Assembly: GCF_032164335.1 (NCBI RefSeq)
Contig: NZ_CP134152.1
Span: forward strand, 1,240,001-1,304,000
Origin: Winslowiella toletana
GTDB lineage: Bacteria > Pseudomonadota > Gammaproteobacteria > Enterobacterales > Enterobacteriaceae
Length of the DNA: 64,000 bases
Reading direction: 5' to 3'
Positions 28,008 to 37,117 of this stretch are shown one piece after another. Each line of letters starts with the position of its first letter. Positions within the stretch are counted from its first letter, which is position 1. The notes below the pieces were generated by a model. That model had not been told where the DNA came from. It saw nothing but the letters and a program-made list of their open reading frames with translations, and did not search any database. A program made the translations under genes and the position numbers.

Positions 28008-30521
28008 TCATGCTTTTGGTGGCTGATAACGCAGCAGGCGATTGGCGTTGCTGACCACGGTAATAGAGGATAGCGCCATCGCCGCACCAGCAACCACCGG
28101 ACTCAGTAATGTACCGGTCAGCGGATACAGCACGCCCGCCGCAATCGGGATACCCAATGAGTTATAAATAAAGGCACCCAGCAGATTTTGCTTCATATTG
28201 CGTAATGTGGCTTTGGCAATCGCCAGCGCATCAGCCACGCTGTTTAGATCATGCCGCATCAGGGTAATGGAGGCGGTTTCAATCGCCACATCGCTGCCGC
28301 CGCCCATCGCTATACCGACATCCGCCTGCGCCAGCGCCGGGGCGTCATTAATACCATCGCCGATCATTGCCACCTGACGACCTTGCTGCTGCAAACGGAT
28401 AATCGCCTGCGCTTTGCCATCCGGTAACACACCGGCAATCACCTCATCAATGCCCGCCTGGCGCGCAATGGCATGCGCCGTCGCCGGATTATCACCGGTC
28501 AGCATAATCAGTCGATAGCCAAGCTGATGCAGGCGTTTCAGCGCATCGGCGCTGGTGGCACGCAGCGGATCGCGAATGGCCATTACCGCGACCAGTTTGC
28601 CATCGGCTGCCAGCATCACCGGTGTAGCACCGCTTTCAGCCAGTGAAGCAATCGACTCATCCGCCTGATCGGTGGCGATTTGATGCTGTTGCATCATGGC
28701 ATGATTGCCCACCAGCACTTTGATGCCGTCAATTATGCCGCTCACGCCCTGGCCAGGGATTGTACGAAATTGCTCAGTTGCAGGCAGCGACGTTGCACCG
28801 GCGCGTTCTGTGATGGCGCGCGCCAGTGGATGATTTGATCCCTGTTCCAGCGCCGCCGCCCAGCGCAGCGCCTGTGACTGTTCAGCCTGATTATAGGTGA
28901 GAATATCCGTGACTCGCGGCGCGCCTTCGGTCAGCGTACCGGTTTTATCAAATACCAGCGTATCGAGACTGCTGGCGCGTTGCAGCGCATCGGCATCGCG
29001 CACCAGCACGCCGAATTCGGCGGCGCGGCCAACGCCGGAAATAATCGACATCGGTGTTGCCAGCCCCAGCGCACAAGGACAGGCAATAATCAGTACGGTG
29101 GTGGCAATCACCAGGGTATAAACCAGCTGCGGCTGTGGGCCGACGAAATACCAGATTGCCGCGCTGATAATGGCGATGGCCACCACGGTTGGCACAAACA
29201 CCGCAGAGATCCGATCGGCCAGTTTGCCAATTTCCGGCTTGCTGCTTTGCGCCTGACGCACCATCTGAATAATTCGTGCCAGGGTAGTATTTTTCCCGGT
29301 AGCCTGGGCAGTAAACAGTACGCTGCCATCCTGTAATAGCGTACCGGCATGTAACGTATCACCGACAGATTTTTGCTGTGGTACCGGCTCGCCGGTCAGC
29401 ATGGCTTCATCCAGCCAGGCTTCACCTGAGTTGATCTCGCCATCAACCGGAACGCGATCGCCGGTGGTGAGCCGTAATGTCATGCCCGGCGTCACTTCAC
29501 TCAGCGGCAGCACTTTTTCGCCATCGTCGGTCATCACTCGTGCCGAAGCGGGGGTAAGGTCGAGCAACCGTTCCAGTGCTTTTGAAGAGCGCTGACGTGC
29601 GCGTTGCTCCAGCGCATGGCCAAGATTAATCAGGCCAATAATCATTGCGCTGGCTTCGTAATAGAGGTGACGTGCGGCCATCGGGAAGAAATCAGGCCAG
29701 ATATTCACGCTTATTGAGTAGAGCCAGGCGGCGGCGGTTCCCAGTGCCACCAGCGTATCCATGGTGGCGGTGCCTTTCAACAGGCTACGCCATGCGCTGC
29801 GGTAGAAATGGCCACCGGCAATCACCATGACCAGCAACGTCATTACGCCAGCCACCAGCCAGCCGCTGCGGTTGCTTTCGGTGAGCATCATATTGTCGCC
29901 GATCATCCCCCAAATCATTAGTGGGATGCCGAGCGTCAGCGCCAACGCCGATTGCCAGCTAAAGCGGCGCATCGCCTGACGCGCGTTATTTTGTTGTTTC
30001 TCGCGCCGCTCGGTTTCATCTTCAATCACTTCAGCAGCATAACCGGCTTTTTCAACCGCCTGCACCAGCGCCTGTGGCGAGGCCGAACCCAGCACCAGCG
30101 CGCTGCGTTCGGCAAGATTGACACGCGCCTGCGTGACGCCGGGAACCTGTTGTAAAGCACTCTGTACCCGATTGACACAGCTGGCACAGGTCATTCCGTC
30201 AATCAGCAATTGATAGCTGTCGACGGCAGTGGGTGCCGGAAGCTGTGGAGTGTCCGCTGTCAGCGCTTCCGGCTGGTGTTCTGAATCTGTCAGCGGATCA
30301 GGCTTTGGGTGGGCGGTATCCGCTTGCAGGGTAGCCTGATAACCCGCCTGTTCGATTGCCTCAATCAACTTGTAGCCGCAAGCGGTGCCGGTTACCCGCG
30401 CCTCATGAAGGGACACGTCAGCCTGTTCAACGTCATCACGTTGTTCCAGAACCTCTTTTACCCGTTTGACGCAGTGCTGGCAGGATAGCCCTTCCAGCGC
30501 CAGTGAAATAATCTGTGACAT
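28008..30521 (-). CDS. copA: Cu(I)-exporting P1B-type ATPase CopA
   Basis: 837 aa (E. coli 834). Pumps Cu+ out of the cytoplasm. Two N-terminal HMA domains carry CxxC motifs (SCQHC at 13-17 and TCASC near 113). Eight membrane helices include the CPC motif ([12 protein letters not shown]). The phosphorylation site is DKTGTLTEG, with the HP motif SNHPLA and hinge [20 protein letters not shown]. Expression is driven by the CueR-type promoter at 30577-30607. E. coli makes a short chaperone from copA by frameshifting after the first HMA domain; I did not identify that slippery site here. Confidence 0.98.
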   Translation of the reverse strand: MSQIISLALEGLSCQHCVKRVKEVLEQRDDVEQADVSLHEARVTGTACGYKLIEAIEQAGYQATLQADTAHPKPDPLTDSEHQPEALTADTPQLPAPTAVDSYQLLIDGMTCASCVNRVQSALQQVPGVTQARVNLAERSALVLGSASPQALVQAVEKAGYAAEVIEDETERREKQQNNARQAMRRFSWQSALALTLGIPLMIWGMIGDNMMLTESNRSGWLVAGVMTLLVMVIAGGHFYRSAWRSLLKGTATMDTLVALGTAAAWLYSISVNIWPDFFPMAARHLYYEASAMIIGLINLGHALEQRARQRSSKALERLLDLTPASARVMTDDGEKVLPLSEVTPGMTLRLTTGDRVPVDGEINSGEAWLDEAMLTGEPVPQQKSVGDTLHAGTLLQDGSVLFTAQATGKNTTLARIIQMVRQAQSSKPEIGKLADRISAVFVPTVVAIAIISAAIWYFVGPQPQLVYTLVIATTVLIIACPCALGLATPMSIISGVGRAAEFGVLVRDADALQRASSLDTLVFDKTGTLTEGAPRVTDILTYNQAEQSQALRWAAALEQGSNHPLARAITERAGATSLPATEQFRTIPGQGVSGIIDGIKVLVGNHAMMQQHQIATDQADESIASLAESGATPVMLAADGKLVAVMAIRDPLRATSADALKRLHQLGYRLIMLTGDNPATAHAIARQAGIDEVIAGVLPDGKAQAIIRLQQQGRQVAMIGDGINDAPALAQADVGIAMGGGSDVAIETASITLMRHDLNSVADALAIAKATLRNMKQNLLGAFIYNSLGIPIAAGVLYPLTGTLLSPVVAGAAMALSSITVVSNANRLLRYQPPKA

Positions 30522-30576
30522 AGTTATCGCTCCTGATTTTCCCGATTGACGCCAGTGCCAGTCCGGATTGAATATA

Positions 30577-30607
30577 AGCTTAAACCTTCCATCAGGGGGA
30601 GGGTCAA
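30577..30607 (-). promoter_or_regulatory. CueR-regulated copA promoter
   Basis: On the minus strand a -35 TTGACC (30602-30607) and -10 TAAGCT (30577-30582) are separated by 19 bases, the over-long spacer of MerR-family promoters. Within it lies the 7-7-7 dyad with arms ACCTTCC and GGAGGGT (30584-30604, plus-strand reading), close to the E. coli CueR box. Confidence 0.9.
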
Positions 30608-30834
30608 GCCTCTATCCTGTCTCTGTTTAAGCAGGGTAGAACTTTAGTGCAAATGTTCCGCGTCTGTAACGCTAATCAGAATCATTTTGTTTAACTTTTA
30701 GTCAGGTTGGCTATGCCATTATAACGTGGTATTTAGCCGGTAAAAAAATTAACGCTATTTCCAGCAATGCGGAGTGTAACCGTAGTGACAAACTCCGGTA
30801 CTGATTAATCGCCTTTGGGTAGGGGCAAACAAAT

Positions 30835-31239
30835 ATGAAATTCAAAAAAAGCATCTCCGCGGTGATGTTGCTGGCCGCGCTGACGATGAGCGGCTGCTCG
30901 TCATATAACGCTGTACAGCTTAACCGGGATAAAATAGGCAGTGACTACAGTTATTATAAAATGGATCCTCCGTTGTATGTCGGTGATAAAATTAAATATA
31001 AATTAAAAGATGGCAAAGAGGATGAATTAACCGTAGGGAAAGTTGAACCTAATACTATTGTTAGTGATACAGGTAAGGTTATTGCGATATCTGATATCGC
31101 CTCGCTGGAAAGAAAAGATTTTTCTAAAGGCAAGACGGCATCGCTGGTGGGCGGAGGCGTCGCCGCGACCACGGTGATTCTGATTGTTATGGTTTCAGCT
31201 GCAACTATTGCTGTGATTGGGGCAATTGCCGCAGCCTGA
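30835..31239 (+). CDS. Small lipoprotein with C-terminal hydrophobic glycine-rich segment
   Basis: 134 aa. A lipoprotein signal ends TMSGCSS (lipidated Cys21). The middle is polar and Lys/Asp-rich (DKIKYKLKDGKEDELTVGKVE). The C-terminus is a membrane segment with small residues (SLVGGGVAATTVILIVMVSAATIAVIGAIAAA, about 102-134; written here as two joined stretches). Family not recognised by name; such proteins are common in enterobacteria. The gene is AT-richer than its neighbours, which hints at transfer. It stands alone between copA (divergent) and aphA (convergent), with a strong shared terminator after it. Confidence 0.8.
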   Translation: MKFKKSISAVMLLAALTMSGCSSYNAVQLNRDKIGSDYSYYKMDPPLYVGDKIKYKLKDGKEDELTVGKVEPNTIVSDTGKVIAISDIASLERKDFSKGKTASLVGGGVAATTVILIVMVSAATIAVIGAIAAA

Positions 31240-31287
31240 TAATTAAATAAACAGACATTTCCTCTATTTGCCATCGGCATAAAATAA

Positions 31288-31318
31288 AAAGGCGTGCCGG
31301 ATTATTCGGCACGCCTTT
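31288..31318. terminator. Bidirectional terminator between lipoprotein gene and aphA
   Basis: A 12-bp stem AAAGGCGTGCCG (31288-31299) with CGGCACGCCTTT (31307-31318) and a 7-base loop, with A/T runs on both flanks. It can end transcripts from either side. Confidence 0.9.
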
Positions 31319-31326
31319 CAGTCGTT

Positions 31327-32040
31327 TTAATATTCAGAATTTACGATAACTTCTTCGCCGTATGAGCCAGCCTGTGGCAATGGCTGATAGCTGGAGTTTG
31401 ATGCACGCAGCACGCGAATGCCGCGCGCACCCGCTTCCTGTGCGGCGGTGATATCATTATCAGAGTCACCATAAAATATTTTAATCTCTTTATCTTTCAG
31501 CCACTGCGTTTTGGTATTCTGACCTGCTTTATCACCGGCAAAAATAACCGGGTTAACACTGGCGTCAGGAATGCTGAAATCTTGCTGTAAGGTTTTGGTC
31601 ACCGTTTCGCTTTGCGTCTGGCTACGGCCGGTTACAAAGTAAATGCTGTCACCACGCTTGAGATGCATGGCAATCAGGCTGCTGCCGACTTCTTTCGGCA
31701 TGCTGAATTCATCCCAGCCATTATTCATTTTTTCCCAGAACTGTGGATTTTTTAAATAGCTCTGCCCGCCAGGAGAAAATTCTTTCTGACCGCGATAAAA
31801 ACCGGGGCTGGAAAACAATACGGTATCATCAATATCAAAACCCACCGCCATCGGTGGACGCCCCTGCAGGCTATTTTCAATTTGCGCGACGGAAACCCAA
31901 TGTATTGGTGCCTGCTGTGCAAGCTGCGCGACATTTACGCCTGAATAGAGCGGTTCCGGTACCGATTCTTTCGCCATCAGGTTCTGGCTGAGGCCAATAA
32001 GCAGGCAGGCGGCACTGAGGGCATAAGTGATTTTACGCAT
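31327..32040 (-). CDS. aphA: Class B acid phosphatase AphA
   Basis: 237 aa (E. coli 237). Periplasmic Mg-dependent HAD-type phosphatase/phosphotransferase acting on nucleotides and other monoesters. The signal peptide covers about 1-23 (ends LMA-KES). The class B motif [15 protein letters not shown] holds the nucleophile Asp. Later motifs are FVTGRSQT and [15 protein letters not shown]. In E. coli aphA lies elsewhere, so its position here next to copA/cueR is lineage-specific. Confidence 0.95.
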   Translation of the reverse strand: MRKITYALSAACLLIGLSQNLMAKESVPEPLYSGVNVAQLAQQAPIHWVSVAQIENSLQGRPPMAVGFDIDDTVLFSSPGFYRGQKEFSPGGQSYLKNPQFWEKMNNGWDEFSMPKEVGSSLIAMHLKRGDSIYFVTGRSQTQSETVTKTLQQDFSIPDASVNPVIFAGDKAGQNTKTQWLKDKEIKIFYGDSDNDITAAQEAGARGIRVLRASNSSYQPLPQAGSYGEEVIVNSEY

Positions 32041-32263
32041 GTTCTTCCCTTTCCTCTGGTTATTTTATGCATCTGATTTTTTCCACCATAACCATCAGAG
32101 GCTGATTATTAAAGGGATTTATCATCGGAGTCATTGAAAATTGTGATGTCGAAAGTGCTGGAGGCTAACATTTTACCGCCATTAAAATTCGGGAGCGGGC
32201 GCAGTACCGCTGAAGTCAGCATCTGCTAAAATATGACCACCAGAGGTGAGGTGAGGGGGAACG

Positions 32264-32674
32264 ATGAATATCAGTGACGTGGCGAAAAAGACCGGGCTGA
32301 CCAGCAAAGCGATTCGCTTTTATGAAGAGAAAGGGCTGGTGACGCCGCCACTGCGCAGCGAGAATGGTTATCGCAGTTATACCAGTAAACATCTGGATGA
32401 ACTGATGCTGCTGCGTCAGGCGCGGCAGGTGGGGTTTAATCTCGATGAGTGTCGGGAAATGGTGGCGCTATTCAACGATCCTGCACGCCACAGCGCGGAT
32501 GTTAAAGCGCGCACCCTCGATAAAGTTGCCGAGATCGAGGCACATATCGATCAGCTCAGCCAGATGCGCCAGCGCCTGCTGGAACTGGCAGCGGCTTGCC
32601 CTGGCGATGACAGTGCTGACTGCCCGATTATCAACAACCTTGCGGGATGCTGTCACTCGGTAAAGTCGGTTTAA
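32264..32674 (+). CDS. cueR: Cu(I)-responsive MerR-family activator CueR
   Basis: 136 aa. The N-terminal MerR helix-turn-helix ([20 protein letters not shown]) is followed by a dimerisation helix. The metal-binding loop near residues 112-120 has CPGDDSADC, and the C-terminus ends CCHSVKSV, as in CueR. Activates copA by distorting the 19-bp-spacer promoter. Its stop overlaps the stop of the convergent NfeD gene by four bases. Confidence 0.96.
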   Translation: MNISDVAKKTGLTSKAIRFYEEKGLVTPPLRSENGYRSYTSKHLDELMLLRQARQVGFNLDECREMVALFNDPARHSADVKARTLDKVAEIEAHIDQLSQMRQRLLELAAACPGDDSADCPIINNLAGCCHSVKSV

Positions 32675-33120
32675 ACCCGTGGGCTGATGCGTAAGGTAAT
32701 GCCTTCAATTGCTACCACCACCACCTCGCAACCGGCAGGCAGGTCACTGTCCGCCTGTACCCGCCAGCTACTGTCGCCAGTCTGAATATGACCGATGCCG
32801 TTGACCAATGCCGTATGCAGCGTCAAATGCCGACCAATCATCTGATTACCCCGTTGATTCAGAGTATTGGGTTGTCGCTGTGTTTCACGCCGCTGCATCC
32901 AGCGATACCAAAGCCAGGCGGAAATCATGGTGATCACCGCAAACAGCACCCCCTGCCACGCCCACGGCAGCGGAACCAGCCAGCTCGCTAAACCAACCAG
33001 CACCGCAGAAATCCCGCTCCACAGCAGATATCCACTGGTACCGAGCATTTCCGCGACCAGCAGCAGCCCGCCGAGCGTCAGCCAGAACCAGTGGGGATGG
33101 GCAACCATTTCGGCCAGCAT
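32671..33120 (-). CDS. ybbJ: NfeD-like membrane protein YbbJ
   Basis: 149 aa. Two to three N-terminal membrane helices (about 10-75) are followed by an OB-fold NfeD domain (about 90-149, [25 protein letters not shown] written in part). It partners with the SPFH protein QmcA. Its ATG overlaps the qmcA stop (TGATG), so the two are coupled, as in E. coli and in the general stomatin-NfeD pairing. Confidence 0.93.
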   Translation of the reverse strand: MLAEMVAHPHWFWLTLGGLLLVAEMLGTSGYLLWSGISAVLVGLASWLVPLPWAWQGVLFAVITMISAWLWYRWMQRRETQRQPNTLNQRGNQMIGRHLTLHTALVNGIGHIQTGDSSWRVQADSDLPAGCEVVVVAIEGITLRISPRV

Positions 33121-34043
33121 CAGCTGTTACTCCGATCCTGTTTAGTTTCCTTTAGCAGCTCGCTGATACCGGCAATCGAACCCATCAGGCTGGTGGCGTC
33201 GAGCGGCATCAGCACCACTTTGCTGTTATTGGCAGAACCGATTTTTTGCAGCGCATCGGTATATTTTTGTGCCACAAAGTAGTTAATCGCCTGCAAATCA
33301 CCAGCAGCGATCGCCTCAGACACCATTTTGGTCGCACGCGCTTCCGCTTCGGCGGCACGTTCACGCGCTTCAGCTTGTAAAAATGCTGATTGACGTTCAC
33401 CTTCGGCTTTTAGGATCTGTGACTGTTTATCGCCCTCTGCGCGCAGAATCGCCGCCTGCCTTACCCCTTCTGCTTCGAGGATATCAGCGCGTTTGGTACG
33501 CTCCGCTTTCATCTGCGCATTCATTGAGGCGATCAATTCCACCGGCGGGCGTACATCACGGATCTCAATACGCGTCACTTTAATGCCCCACGGATTGGTG
33601 GCTTCATCAACGATATGCAGCAGGCGGGTATTAATATTGTCACGCTGTGACAGCATCTCATCCAGCTCCATAGAACCCAGTACGGTACGAATATTGGTCA
33701 TGGTGAGATTAAGAATCGACAGCTCAAGATTACTGACTTCATAGGCAGCGCGTGAGGCATCAACGACCTGAATAAAGCAGACGGCATCGATGGTCACATT
33801 GGCGTTGTCTTTGGAGATGATCTCCTGCGACGGGATATCCAGCACCTGTTCCATCATATTGATCTTACGACCAACACGATCCATAAACGGCACGATCAGG
33901 TTCAGCCCAGGCGAGAGGGTATTGGTATAACGACCGAAGCGCTCAACCGTCCACTGATAACCTTGTGGAACAATTTTTACGCCAGACCAGACGACGATCA
34001 GTGCCAGAATAATCAGCACCGGGATAACAGCCAGCATAGACAA
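33120..34043 (-). CDS. qmcA: SPFH/stomatin-like membrane protein QmcA
   Basis: 307 aa (E. coli 305). One N-terminal membrane helix (about 3-20) is followed by the SPFH (band 7) domain with [19 protein letters not shown] and a long Ala/Glu-rich coiled coil ([20 protein letters not shown]). It scaffolds membrane microdomains and interacts functionally with FtsH and HtpX. First gene of the qmcA-ybbJ operon. Confidence 0.96.
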   Translation of the reverse strand: MSMLAVIPVLIILALIVVWSGVKIVPQGYQWTVERFGRYTNTLSPGLNLIVPFMDRVGRKINMMEQVLDIPSQEIISKDNANVTIDAVCFIQVVDASRAAYEVSNLELSILNLTMTNIRTVLGSMELDEMLSQRDNINTRLLHIVDEATNPWGIKVTRIEIRDVRPPVELIASMNAQMKAERTKRADILEAEGVRQAAILRAEGDKQSQILKAEGERQSAFLQAEARERAAEAEARATKMVSEAIAAGDLQAINYFVAQKYTDALQKIGSANNSKVVLMPLDATSLMGSIAGISELLKETKQDRSNS

Positions 34044-34096
34044 CCTCCAGATTGTTGATGAACGGGCCGACTCATTCCGACCCGTTTAATTCGCGC

Positions 34097-34954
34097 TTAG
34101 TAGAGCAGCGAATAGAGCTGGCGGCGATATTTCGCTGCCAGTGCATCACCGGTACCGAGCGCCGCCAGAATCTCCTGCAGCATTTTGCGCACCTGGCCGT
34201 CTGCGGCATTCATGTCTTTTTTCAGATGCACGAACAGCAGCTCCAGCGCCTCTTCATTACGGCCAACCTGGTGCAGTTGCAGCGCGAGTTTCGCCGCCAG
34301 TTCAGCATTTTCCGGCTCGGCTTCCAGCTGCTGTTGTAACTGCTGAATTTCCGGGGTGTCCGCGGCCTGTTTCAGCAGATCGATTTGCGCCATCAGCCCC
34401 TGATAACGGGTGTCCTGATCCTGTAATGGCACCACTTTCAGTACCGCTTCGGCTTCATCGCTGCGGCTCAGGGCGATCAGAACTTCGGCCAGCAGAAAGC
34501 CAATCTCACTCGACTGATTGCTCAGCTGCCAGGCATCTTTCAGCAGCGGCAGCGCGTCGATCATTTTGCCTTCCTGCATCAGCAGCAGCGCTTCCTGTGC
34601 TTTCAGCTCTTCTTCACGCGGCAACACTTTTTCCAACAGCGCACGCACCGCTTCTTCCGGCTGTGGCCCCTGGAAACCGTCGACGGGCTGACCATTCTGG
34701 AACAGGTAGACGGTCGGAATCGAGCGCAGACCGAACTGGGCAGCAACCGCCTGCTCCGCATCGCAATCCAGCTTCGCCAGAATAAACTGACCAGCATACT
34801 GCTGCGCGAGGCGTTCCAGCAGTGGAGTCAGCTCCAGACAGTGCTGGCTGCGTTCAGACCAGAAGTAAAACAGCACCGGAATGGAAGCTGACTGCTCCAG
34901 CGTCTGATGCAGGTTAGATTCATTGATGTTAATAATCGAAGCTTGTGGTGACAT
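34097..34954 (-). CDS. cnoX: Thioredoxin-like co-chaperone/holdase CnoX (YbbN)
   Basis: 285 aa (E. coli 284). An N-terminal thioredoxin domain has the active-site position [10 protein letters not shown], a degenerate SQHC in place of CGPC, so it is not a normal redox thioredoxin. TPR repeats follow (about 115-285). It protects clients from HOCl damage and hands them to GroEL and DnaK. The start at 34954 ([14 protein letters not shown]) matches the family; the frame is open 20 codons further upstream without a good start. Confidence 0.95.
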   Translation of the reverse strand: MSPQASIININESNLHQTLEQSASIPVLFYFWSERSQHCLELTPLLERLAQQYAGQFILAKLDCDAEQAVAAQFGLRSIPTVYLFQNGQPVDGFQGPQPEEAVRALLEKVLPREEELKAQEALLLMQEGKMIDALPLLKDAWQLSNQSSEIGFLLAEVLIALSRSDEAEAVLKVVPLQDQDTRYQGLMAQIDLLKQAADTPEIQQLQQQLEAEPENAELAAKLALQLHQVGRNEEALELLFVHLKKDMNAADGQVRKMLQEILAALGTGDALAAKYRRQLYSLLY

Positions 34955-35034
34955 GAATTCGTCTCTTTTGCTGATGACTTTGTAACAATATTGGGGCGTT
35001 ACGCCTCGCTTCAAGCGAAATTGTTGTTGCAGTG

Positions 35035-35808
35035 CTAGTTACTGCGCAAAATGCGATCCAGCATCCAGCCCGGCAGCAAACGACGGATAACGGTCATTGC
35101 CCAGGCCACCAGGGTGACCGGATAGCGCAATTTAGGATGCTTACTCTCTAAAGCATGGTGCAATTTCGGCAGAATTGCTGCTGGCGGCAGCGTAAAACGG
35201 GCCGCAATCGACGGATTTTTTACCGGACTATCCTGCTGAGTTTGATTAACGTTATCAGTAAAGCGGGTGTGAATAGGCCCTGGCTCAATCAGGCTGACGC
35301 GTACCCCGGTGCCGTGCAGCTCCATGCGAAGCGCATCAGACCAGGCTTCAAGCGCATATTTACTGGCAGCATAGGCACCGCGGCGCGGCGTCGACAGCAA
35401 TCCCAGCACTGAGCTGGTATTAATAATTCGTCCACCGCCATTCGCCAGCAGCGCTGGCAGCAGTAGCATCGTCAGCTGATGCAGGCCAAAGAAGTTGGTC
35501 GAAAACTGCTGTTCCAGCTGCTGGCGCGACAACGTATGCAGCGCGCCATAAACGCCGTAACCCCCATTATTAAACAGCGCATACAGCTGATTGCCGCTAA
35601 GCTCAATCACCTGCTGCGCGGCCTGCCCGACGCTATAGGCATCATCAAGGTCCAGTTCAATGCCGGTAAATCCCAACTGATTCATGCGCGCCACATCGTC
35701 CGCTTTGCGACAGGCGGCAAACACCTGATAGCCTCGACGCTGTAAATCTTCGGCGGCGACCAGGCCAATACCACTGGAACAACCGGTAATTAAAATGCTT
35801 TTTTTCAT
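35035..35808 (-). CDS. ybbO: Short-chain dehydrogenase YbbO
   Basis: 257 aa. Rossmann fold with the NAD(P) motif [15 protein letters not shown] (about 8-22), the NNGGYG motif and the catalytic tetrad region [22 protein letters not shown] (Ser about 135, YxxxK about 148). E. coli YbbO is an NADP+-dependent aldehyde/ketone reductase active on retinal and long-chain substrates. Located next to tesA as in E. coli. Confidence 0.94.
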   Translation of the reverse strand: MKKSILITGCSSGIGLVAAEDLQRRGYQVFAACRKADDVARMNQLGFTGIELDLDDAYSVGQAAQQVIELSGNQLYALFNNGGYGVYGALHTLSRQQLEQQFSTNFFGLHQLTMLLLPALLANGGGRIINTSSVLGLLSTPRRGAYAASKYALEAWSDALRMELHGTGVRVSLIEPGPIHTRFTDNVNQTQQDSPVKNPSIAARFTLPPAAILPKLHHALESKHPKLRYPVTLVAWAMTVIRRLLPGWMLDRILRSN

Positions 35809-35839
35809 AACTTTACCTGTCAGCGATCACAGTTTTCTT

Positions 35840-36460
35840 TCACTCGTGCTTAACTAGAGGTGACAGTTGTCTGGCCATCAGATCAGCAATAAAGGGCTGC
35901 GCATCGGGAGCGGGATGAATACCATCCTGCTGCATCCACTCAGGTTTCAGATAAACCTGCTCCATAAAAAAGGGGATTAATGGAATGTTGAACTCCTGCG
36001 CCAGCTTCGGGTAAATCCCGCTGAATGCCTCGTTGTAGCGGCGACCATAGTTCGCGGGCAAACGGATTTGCATTAACAGCGGCTGGGCATCTGCCGCCTT
36101 GATTTCGGTAATGATTTTACGCAGATCCTGTTCGATATTTTGCGGCGGGAAACCGCGTAAACCATCGTTACCGCCCAGTTCGATCAGCACCCACTGCGGT
36201 TGATGTTGTTTCAGCAGGGCGGGCAAACGGCTCAGACCCTGAGTGGCGGTATCACCACTGATACTACCGTTAATCACGGTGGGCTTTTCTTGCCATTTAT
36301 CGTTAAGCAGCGCAGGCCATGCCGCGCTGGCCGACATGCGATATCCGGCGCTTAAACTGTCGCCGAGAATCAGCAGGGTATCTGCCGACGCCACGCGCGA
36401 AATGAGTAGCAATAATAACAGGAACGGGTAATGCCAGCGGAAAACATTCTTGAAGTTCAT
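35840..36460 (-). CDS. tesA: Acyl-CoA thioesterase I / protease I / lysophospholipase L1
   Basis: 206 aa (E. coli 208). Periplasmic SGNH hydrolase. The signal peptide covers about 1-26 (ends RVASA-DTLL). The catalytic Ser lies in ILGDSLSAGYRM, followed by GNDG and the Asp/His pair in DGIHPAPDAQP. The start at 36460 (MNFKNVFRW) fits the signal peptide; a longer frame to 36493 has none. Its 5' end overlaps the start of divergent ybbA by 30 bases, also seen in E. coli. Confidence 0.95.
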   Translation of the reverse strand: MNFKNVFRWHYPFLLLLLLISRVASADTLLILGDSLSAGYRMSASAAWPALLNDKWQEKPTVINGSISGDTATQGLSRLPALLKQHQPQWVLIELGGNDGLRGFPPQNIEQDLRKIITEIKAADAQPLLMQIRLPANYGRRYNEAFSGIYPKLAQEFNIPLIPFFMEQVYLKPEWMQQDGIHPAPDAQPFIADLMARQLSPLVKHE

Positions 36461-37117
36461 CGTCTTAGTAAGTCCGTCGGTCAGGGTGATCATCAGTTAA
36501 CCATCCTTACCGGAGTTGAGCTGGTTGTCAAACCGGCTGAGACTATCGCCCTGATTGGCGAGTCGGGATCGGGTAAATCTACGCTGTTGGGTATTCTTGC
36601 CGGGCTTGATGACGGCAGTGAAGGGGAAGTGTTTCTTTGCGGCGAGCCGTTACATCAGCATAACGAAGAGCAGCGTGCGGCTTTGCGGGCAAAACATGTT
36701 GGCTTTGTTTTTCAGTCGTTTATGTTGGTGCCAACGCTAAATGCGTTGGAAAACGTGCAGCTTCCGGCCCTGCTGCGCGGCGACAGTGAGAGTCAGAGTC
36801 GCGAGCAGGCCAGCGCTTTGCTGGCTCAACTGGGGCTGGCAGAACGTCTGAGTCATCTTCCCGCCCAGCTGTCCGGCGGTGAGCAGCAGCGCGTGGCGCT
36901 GGCGCGCGCCTTCAATGGTCGCCCTGATTTGCTGTTCGCCGATGAACCGACCGGCAATCTTGATCGTAAAACCGGTGACCGCATCGCCGATCTGTTGTTT
37001 TCTCTTAATCGTGATTTTGCCACCACCCTGATTCTGGTAACCCATGATGAGCAACTGGCGGCGCGCTGTGACCGCCGACTGCGGCTGCGCGACGGTAAAT
37101 TGTGGGAGGAAGCATGA
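36431..37117 (+). CDS. ybbA: ABC transporter ATPase YbbA
   Basis: 228 aa. LolD/MacB-like ATP-binding subunit with Walker A GESGSGKSTLLG (about 42-53), signature LSGGEQQRVALARA and Walker B LLFADEPTGNLD. It works with the membrane subunit YbbP; the substrate is unproven, though the complex is thought to serve tesA-related lipid or export functions. The ATG overlaps the tesA reading region on the other strand. Its stop overlaps the ybbP start. Confidence 0.95.
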   Translation: MPAENILEVHRLSKSVGQGDHQLTILTGVELVVKPAETIALIGESGSGKSTLLGILAGLDDGSEGEVFLCGEPLHQHNEEQRAALRAKHVGFVFQSFMLVPTLNALENVQLPALLRGDSESQSREQASALLAQLGLAERLSHLPAQLSGGEQQRVALARAFNGRPDLLFADEPTGNLDRKTGDRIADLLFSLNRDFATTLILVTHDEQLAARCDRRLRLRDGKLWEEA

